A stretch of DNA of 34,938 nucleotides, taken from contig CALVHI010000009.1 in assembly GCA_944327365.1 (NCBI GenBank), positions 1 through 34,938 of the forward strand, read 5' to 3'. Every line of letters begins with the position of its first letter. Within the stretch, counting starts at the first letter, position 1. This DNA comes from an uncultured Bacilli bacterium (GTDB lineage: Bacteria > Bacillota_I > Bacilli_A > RF39 > UBA660). Below, one piece after another: positions 30,529 to 34,938 of the stretch. The notes below the pieces were generated by a model. That model searched no databases. It saw only the letters and a program-made list of their open reading frames with translations, and had not been told where the DNA came from. The position numbers and the translations under genes are program-made.

Positions 30529-32304
30529 TTATTGCTTAATAATCTCTACATTTAAAATATGTCGCTGAACAACTAGTAAATCTAAAGCTCCAACTTTACC
30601 ATCACGACTTGAATCAGCGCTTTCTAAATACGCTCCAGATAAAGATTCAACCCCTAATATTGATCTTTGAACATAAAGTAAATCCAAAGCGCCAATTTTC
30701 CCATCACCACTAACATCTCCATAAATAACAACTGTATATGTAGAGGTTGTACTTCCCTTAATTGTAACTTGATATCCTGTTCCTATAACATCATTTTCAC
30801 TAGCAGTTAATCCTTTAGAATTTGTAATAGAGACAACCCCTGATCCTCCAACGCTCTCCAGATTGCCATCTAATTCACCTACCGTTGTTCCAAGCTCAAT
30901 CCCTAATAAATAATTACCACTATATTGATAGCCCGAACTAGTAATAATTGATTGGACAGCTAAAGATGAACTACTAGAACTACTAGAAACATCTTGATCA
31001 GAGAAATTATCATCTGCTGCTCCACTACCTACATTATCTTGATCACTCGTTGGCAATGTAGTATAAGTTGGCATATTAACATAGACAGGAATAGAAAAAG
31101 TAAAATTAGAATCTATTGCTCCAGCACTAAGATAAGAACTATAAGCAGTAGATCCTTCTGACATAGGTGCTTGTATATTCGTCATATATTGATGACTATA
31201 AATACTATTACTATTCTTAGGAACTACATTAAATTTTTGTAAATATCTAGTATATTGCCCTGCTTGAATATAATTATTATTGATAGACTTTACTCCACCT
31301 TCAATCGCCGCATTAAGGCCATACCAACCCTGACTCTTTGCATAACTAAGCCCACAATAAGTCGTACCATTTGTTGTCGCACAGGAATCACTAACCCCAT
31401 AATTATAAAAATTATAATAACCTTCATACCCCGGATAAACCCCACTATACAAATTATATAAAGAATCAGAATTTCCTATTTCCTGAACAATTCTTGAAGC
31501 AATAAAAGTTGGACTAACGCCAATATTTTTACCAGCGCTCTTAATCACTTCACCTAAATCATGTTCAATTCCCAAATGATAAGTATAAAAATGCGCATTA
31601 CGAATAACACTAGTTACAGCCGGAGCATAAACAGCATCTAACTGATCAACATAAGATAAAGTTTCAAACATAAAAATATAACGCTCTGTAAAAAAATTCC
31701 TAGGATCAATATAATACTGAATTGCCCCATAACTAGCAGGCTTCCATGGACTAGAACTAGAATAAGCACTTTTGCAAGTAGAATCTACATAATAAGAATT
31801 AGATGTATAAATATAACTTTTACCACATTTACTTTCCTGTGCCACAACAGTATTAAAGTCCAGTCCCGTAGTTATTGGCTCAAAACTCCAATTAGGATGT
31901 TTCTCTTTTAATTTACATAAAGGAACAAAATAAGAGCTAGGAAATCCCTTTTCAAAAAGTTCAATTTCGCAAGCAGTGGTAGGTTCTATATCATCCAAAT
32001 TAACATCTTCATCATATACATTGACATATTCACTACAAACATATCCGCTTGAACCATTATAATTAATCTCATACCATCCCCCTTGGCAACCACCACTAGC
32101 GTCTTCAATTAAAGCTTCACCTTTAAGATAGTATATCGTTCCAGCCCCTGAAGTTTTTAAAACATCATAATTTGTCCCTGCTCCTATCCTAATATTAACA
32201 GTATCCATTAAAATAATATATTTAGAAGAAGCATAAGCATTCAAAGATAGACAAAAAAAGACAAATAATAAGAAACTTAATACCAAAACACAACTTTTCT
32301 TCAT
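30529..32304 (-). CDS. dockerin-bearing cell-wall glucosaminidase with SH3 domain
   Basis: A 591-residue secreted protein. A signal peptide (1-26) leads to an SH3b wall-binding domain (about 28-92: DTVNIRIGAGTNYDVLKTSG). A LytB/GH73-like endo-beta-N-acetylglucosaminidase domain (about 125-400) has the catalytic Glu in SRIVQEIGNS. After a Ser-rich linker comes a type I dockerin of two EF-hand-like repeats (DVSGDGKIGALDLLYVQRSI and DSSRDGKVGALDLLVVQRHI). It should cleave peptidoglycan and dock to the cohesin protein encoded next. The ATG at 32304 has AGGAGG five bases upstream. Confidence 0.88.
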   Translation of the reverse strand: MKKSCVLVLSFLLFVFFCLSLNAYASSKYIILMDTVNIRIGAGTNYDVLKTSGAGTIYYLKGEALIEDASGGCQGGWYEINYNGSSGYVCSEYVNVYDEDVNLDDIEPTTACEIELFEKGFPSSYFVPLCKLKEKHPNWSFEPITTGLDFNTVVAQESKCGKSYIYTSNSYYVDSTCKSAYSSSSPWKPASYGAIQYYIDPRNFFTERYIFMFETLSYVDQLDAVYAPAVTSVIRNAHFYTYHLGIEHDLGEVIKSAGKNIGVSPTFIASRIVQEIGNSDSLYNLYSGVYPGYEGYYNFYNYGVSDSCATTNGTTYCGLSYAKSQGWYGLNAAIEGGVKSINNNYIQAGQYTRYLQKFNVVPKNSNSIYSHQYMTNIQAPMSEGSTAYSSYLSAGAIDSNFTFSIPVYVNMPTYTTLPTSDQDNVGSGAADDNFSDQDVSSSSSSSSLAVQSIITSSGYQYSGNYLLGIELGTTVGELDGNLESVGGSGVVSITNSKGLTASENDVIGTGYQVTIKGSTTSTYTVVIYGDVSGDGKIGALDLLYVQRSILGVESLSGAYLESADSSRDGKVGALDLLVVQRHILNVEIIKQ

Positions 32305-32324
32305 CATTGCCTCCTATCCATTCT

Positions 32325-32369
32325 ATGATTAATCATAATAATTATAAACGATTTACACGAAATTAACAA
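32325..32369 (-). promoter_or_regulatory. promoter and palindrome of the dockerin/cohesin operon
   Basis: On the minus strand TTGTTA (32364-32369), 17 bases, TATAAT (32341-32346). The perfect palindrome ATGATTAATCAT (32325-32336) lies at the start of the transcript, before the ribosome binding site, and could be an operator. Confidence 0.6.
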
Positions 32370-32417
32370 GAATACCTATAAAATTAACAGTAAAATGATG
32401 TAAAGTGCATATTTAAT

Positions 32418-32446
32418 TTGCAACAAGCAAAAATATATTATATAAT
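32418..32446 (+). promoter_or_regulatory. promoter of the LCP gene
   Basis: TTGCAA (32418-32423), 17 bases, TATAAT (32441-32446), then GAGGG six bases before the ATG. Confidence 0.65.
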
Positions 32447-32475
32447 AGTAATGTTATGATAAATGAGGGTTGTCG

Positions 32476-34488
32476 ATGAAAACATTATTAAATAAATTAA
32501 AAAAAACGAATAAAGCTTTTTTGATCATCTATATTATTACCTTATTAATATATTTGATCACTTATATTCTATTAATTAAAAACCTAATCAGTTTAACCGG
32601 AATTGAAACAGGAATTAGAGTTATATTGCTAATTATTTTTGGTTCCTGGCTTATTATTTATTTCTTATGGAATTTAATTAATTTAATTTTAAAGAAACAT
32701 ATTAAAATCATAATTACAACTGCTATAACTATAGTATTAGCTATTATATTTAGCTTCATCAATTATTATATAAACGTTTTATATACAGGAATAAGCAATA
32801 TTACAGAAGATAAATACATTACATACTCATCAAACTTAGTTGTTTTAAACGGATCAAAAATAACCAATGATAGCATTCTAGGAATGATTAATAATTCAGA
32901 AGATATTGAAGGAAATATCTTAGCTAAAGAATTAATCGAAAAAGAAAACTTAAAAAACGAGATTGTCGAGTATTCCAGTTATTATGAAATGATTTATGAA
33001 TTATTAGAAGGAGAACTAGATGGAATTTTTTTAAGTAGTAATTATAAAACTATATTTGGAAGTGAAGAATCATTTAGTGAATTAAACAATACCACTGTTG
33101 CATACACTTACAGCAAAGAAATGGAAAACCAAGATTCTACTTTAATTAGTAATAAAAGTTTGAAAGAACCTTTTACCATCCTTTTAATGGGAGTAGACAG
33201 TAAAATTGATGGTTTAAACGCTAATGCTTCATTCAATGGAGATACACTAATGTTAATTACATTTAATCCCAAGACATTAAATGCTACCATGTTTTCTATT
33301 CCAAGAGACACATACGTTCCAATCGCTTGTAATAACAATCGATATGCTAAAATCAATTCCAGTGCAGTATATGGAACCAGTTGTGTGATCGATACTGTAG
33401 AAAATCTTACTGATATTAACATTGATTACTATGTTAAAATTAACTTTAAAGGTGTAGTAGAACTCGTTGATGCTCTAGGAGGAATTTTAGTAGACATAGA
33501 AGCTCCCGATTTTAATTATAATCATGGCATAAACTGTGGCGGAAGATTCTGCGAACAAAACAGTGATCGCGACACTAGTGCTGAAGGAATGATTTATCTA
33601 GATCCAGGATTACAGACAATCAATGGAGAAGAAGCTCTAGCTTATTCTAGATGCAGACATTTATATTTACAAAGTGATATTGATAGAAATAAGCATCAAC
33701 AACAAGTCGTAGAAGCAATCGCCAAAAAAGTAGCTAGTTTTGATAATTTATCTAGAATAGAAGAAATATTAAAAGCAGTAACAAATAACATAACAGCTAA
33801 TATGACCTCTGAACAAATCTTATCATTATATGACGTTTTAAAATCCATGATAAGCAACAGCTTAAATGATGAAGATTTCTTAACTATTGAAAAAACTTAT
33901 CTTGAATACTATAGTCTGCCTGTAAGATTAAGTAATAATGGAACATTTACATCAGCGATAGGATATTATCCGGGATCACTGGAAGCAATAACAAAACTAA
34001 TGAAAGAAAATTTAGAATTAATCGATCATGAAGTAATTAAAACCTTTAGCTTTGATGCAAATGAAAATTATACCACTAAAGTAACAGGACAAGGTATTAC
34101 AACTGGTACTAAACTTGAAACAATGCCAATCTTTGTAGGAAAAAGTGTAGGAGAAATTGAAGCTTGGGCAAAAAATCATAATATAACAGTACACACCGAA
34201 TTTATTGATGAAACTAGTCCATATTACAACGCGGTTATTGCACCAGGCCTAATAGCAAATCAAAGTGTATCAGATGGCATTCTATTAAAAAATGTAAATG
34301 AAGTAACTGCCTATATTAACAGTACAAATCCTACAATTACAGAAGAACCTGATGTATCAGAAGAAGAAACGCCAAATAACCCTACAGACAATGATAATCC
34401 ATTAGATATAGTTCTACCATCAGATGATGAAAACAGTGCTGATAACAACGCAGATGATAATTTAACAATCGAAAATCAATCTCAATAA
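32476..34488 (+). CDS. LytR-CpsA-Psr (LCP) family protein with PASTA-like C terminus
   Basis: A 670-residue membrane protein. Three hydrophobic helices fill residues 12-105, more than the single helix usual in LCP proteins, followed by a 120-residue extracellular region. The LCP catalytic domain (about 230-450) shows ILLMGVDS, GDTLMLITFNP, IPRDTYVPI, YAKINSSAVYG and SRCRHLYLQSDIDRNKHQQQ. LCP enzymes attach teichoic acids or other glycopolymers to peptidoglycan. A PASTA-like domain (about 550-615: MPIFVGKSVGEIEAWAKNHN) and an acidic tail end the chain. The ATG at 32476 is preferred over the TTG at 32470 for spacing. Confidence 0.88.
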   Translation: MKTLLNKLKKTNKAFLIIYIITLLIYLITYILLIKNLISLTGIETGIRVILLIIFGSWLIIYFLWNLINLILKKHIKIIITTAITIVLAIIFSFINYYINVLYTGISNITEDKYITYSSNLVVLNGSKITNDSILGMINNSEDIEGNILAKELIEKENLKNEIVEYSSYYEMIYELLEGELDGIFLSSNYKTIFGSEESFSELNNTTVAYTYSKEMENQDSTLISNKSLKEPFTILLMGVDSKIDGLNANASFNGDTLMLITFNPKTLNATMFSIPRDTYVPIACNNNRYAKINSSAVYGTSCVIDTVENLTDINIDYYVKINFKGVVELVDALGGILVDIEAPDFNYNHGINCGGRFCEQNSDRDTSAEGMIYLDPGLQTINGEEALAYSRCRHLYLQSDIDRNKHQQQVVEAIAKKVASFDNLSRIEEILKAVTNNITANMTSEQILSLYDVLKSMISNSLNDEDFLTIEKTYLEYYSLPVRLSNNGTFTSAIGYYPGSLEAITKLMKENLELIDHEVIKTFSFDANENYTTKVTGQGITTGTKLETMPIFVGKSVGEIEAWAKNHNITVHTEFIDETSPYYNAVIAPGLIANQSVSDGILLKNVNEVTAYINSTNPTITEEPDVSEEETPNNPTDNDNPLDIVLPSDDENSADNNADDNLTIENQSQ

Positions 34489-34503
34489 AAGATTGATTTT
34501 TTT
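34472..34503 (+). terminator. terminator of the LCP gene
   Basis: AAAATCAATCT / AGATTGATTTT stem with a T run; the first arm lies in the last codons. Confidence 0.8.
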
Positions 34504-34818
34504 ATGCAAAACATTTAGATAATCGAGATTGACTATATCAATATATTTTAATTGTCTTCAACATTATCTTCCCACACTTTTAAATTCGTTAGACTGTTAC
34601 TTTTTCTAAATTTGTCTTCTTTTCTGTATTGATTTATAAATAATTCTTAGATCATTACAAAATTCTTTTAAATATTTATATAAACTTACAAGATTTCTAA
34701 TTAAATGAGCTATATAACGCGTTTTAAATACTCACCCCTGATAATAAATATAGCGCAAATACATATGCCAAGAACAAATTTTTAAAATACACGCATATTT
34801 TGTACTTTCCTATAAGAT
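34504..34818. other. intergenic region without a supported gene
   Basis: AT-rich gap of about 315 bases between the LCP gene and the tuf terminator. On the minus strand a stretch of about 40 open codons exists (including LIRNLVSLYKYLKEF) but has no start with a ribosome binding site and no family match, so I do not call it. Confidence 0.5.
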
Positions 34819-34843
34819 AAAAAAAGAACCTATTTCTAGGTCC
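34819..34843 (-). terminator. terminator of tuf
   Basis: On the minus strand GGACCTA-GAAA-TAGGTTC (34826-34843) followed by seven T's, nine bases after the tuf stop codon. Confidence 0.88.
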
Positions 34844-34851
34844 AAATTTTA

Positions 34852-34938
34852 TTATTCAATAATTTCTGATACTACACCAGCACCAACAGTACGTCCACCT
34901 TCACGGATAGAGAATTTAGTACCATTTTCAAGTGCAAC
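34852..34938 (-). CDS. tuf: elongation factor Tu, C-terminal fragment cut by window edge
   Basis: The 28 codons before the stop read VALENGTKFSIREGGRTVGA then GVVSEIIE, the invariant C terminus of EF-Tu domain III. EF-Tu delivers aminoacyl-tRNA to the ribosome. The remainder lies beyond the right edge. Confidence 0.96.
   Translation of the reverse strand, partial: VALENGTKFSIREGGRTVGAGVVSEIIE

Noticed and set aside
34619-34740. Open stretch of about 40 codons on the minus strand with LIRNLVSLYKYLKEF, resembling a transposase end
   Set aside because: No start codon with a ribosome binding site, stops on both sides and no recognisable motif; compatible with chance in AT-rich DNA.
1-34938. CRISPR arrays, tRNA or rRNA genes
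   Set aside because: No regularly spaced repeats and no cloverleaf or rRNA sequence were seen on either strand.

Overview
The window is about 30% G+C, uses the standard code (TGA is a stop, for example for the adenosine deaminase and integrase-region genes), has strong AGGAGG-type ribosome binding sites, and encodes a LytR-CpsA-Psr protein, a cell-wall glucosaminidase and lipoproteins. This suggests a walled, AT-rich Bacillota, most likely an uncultured gut Bacilli/RF39-like lineage. Extended -10 promoters of the form TGnTATAAT recur in front of many genes.

Layout. 1-700: start of an unknown minus-strand gene, a divergent operator/promoter region, a small Cro-like regulator, and a GC-rich remnant of a C-type-lectin-fold 'GVRP' protein. 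0.7-3.6 kb (minus): CDF cation efflux pump, then a coupled operon ucpA-like SDR / nitroreductase / C39-like cysteine peptidase. 3.7-8.8 kb (plus): PlsC-like acyltransferase, then a hybrid histidine kinase, an HPt-receiver protein and adenosine deaminase in one coupled unit. 8.8-15.1 kb (minus): class I glutamine amidotransferase, triple-PepSY membrane protein with a small partner, YjbR-EVE fusion, CcdA/thioredoxin/lipoprotein thiol-redox operon, a 38-residue peptide coupled to Tag glycosylase, and a self-regulated TetR gene followed by a broken cyclophilin-like gene.

15.3-26.69 kb is a composite mobile island. It shows three sites sharing a hairpin plus CTTCAGGGGG, and three pairs of 11-bp direct repeats. 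I read it as a 9.7-kb integrative mobilizable element (16998-26687: tyrosine integrase, MobV relaxase, oriT, RepA-like ATPase, repressor/operator, boxA-like leader) joined to a 1.7-kb integrase-less element (15302-17007: PD-(D/E)XK nuclease plus partner). The island sits in the 3' end of a putative small RNA gene beside recG, and each element brings its own terminator hairpin. Cargo includes a tightly coupled pair: a 56-residue membrane peptide with a VQIG amyloid-like tail and a LPO_1073/Vpar_1526-like protein with a related motif at its N terminus. This is the best candidate for an undescribed (probably defence) system.

26.8-34.9 kb is chromosomal: recG with an unusual hairpin between its Shine-Dalgarno sequence and start, a dockerin-bearing glucosaminidase next to a membrane-anchored cohesin protein, a LCP-family protein with a PASTA-like end, and the 3' end of tuf at the edge.
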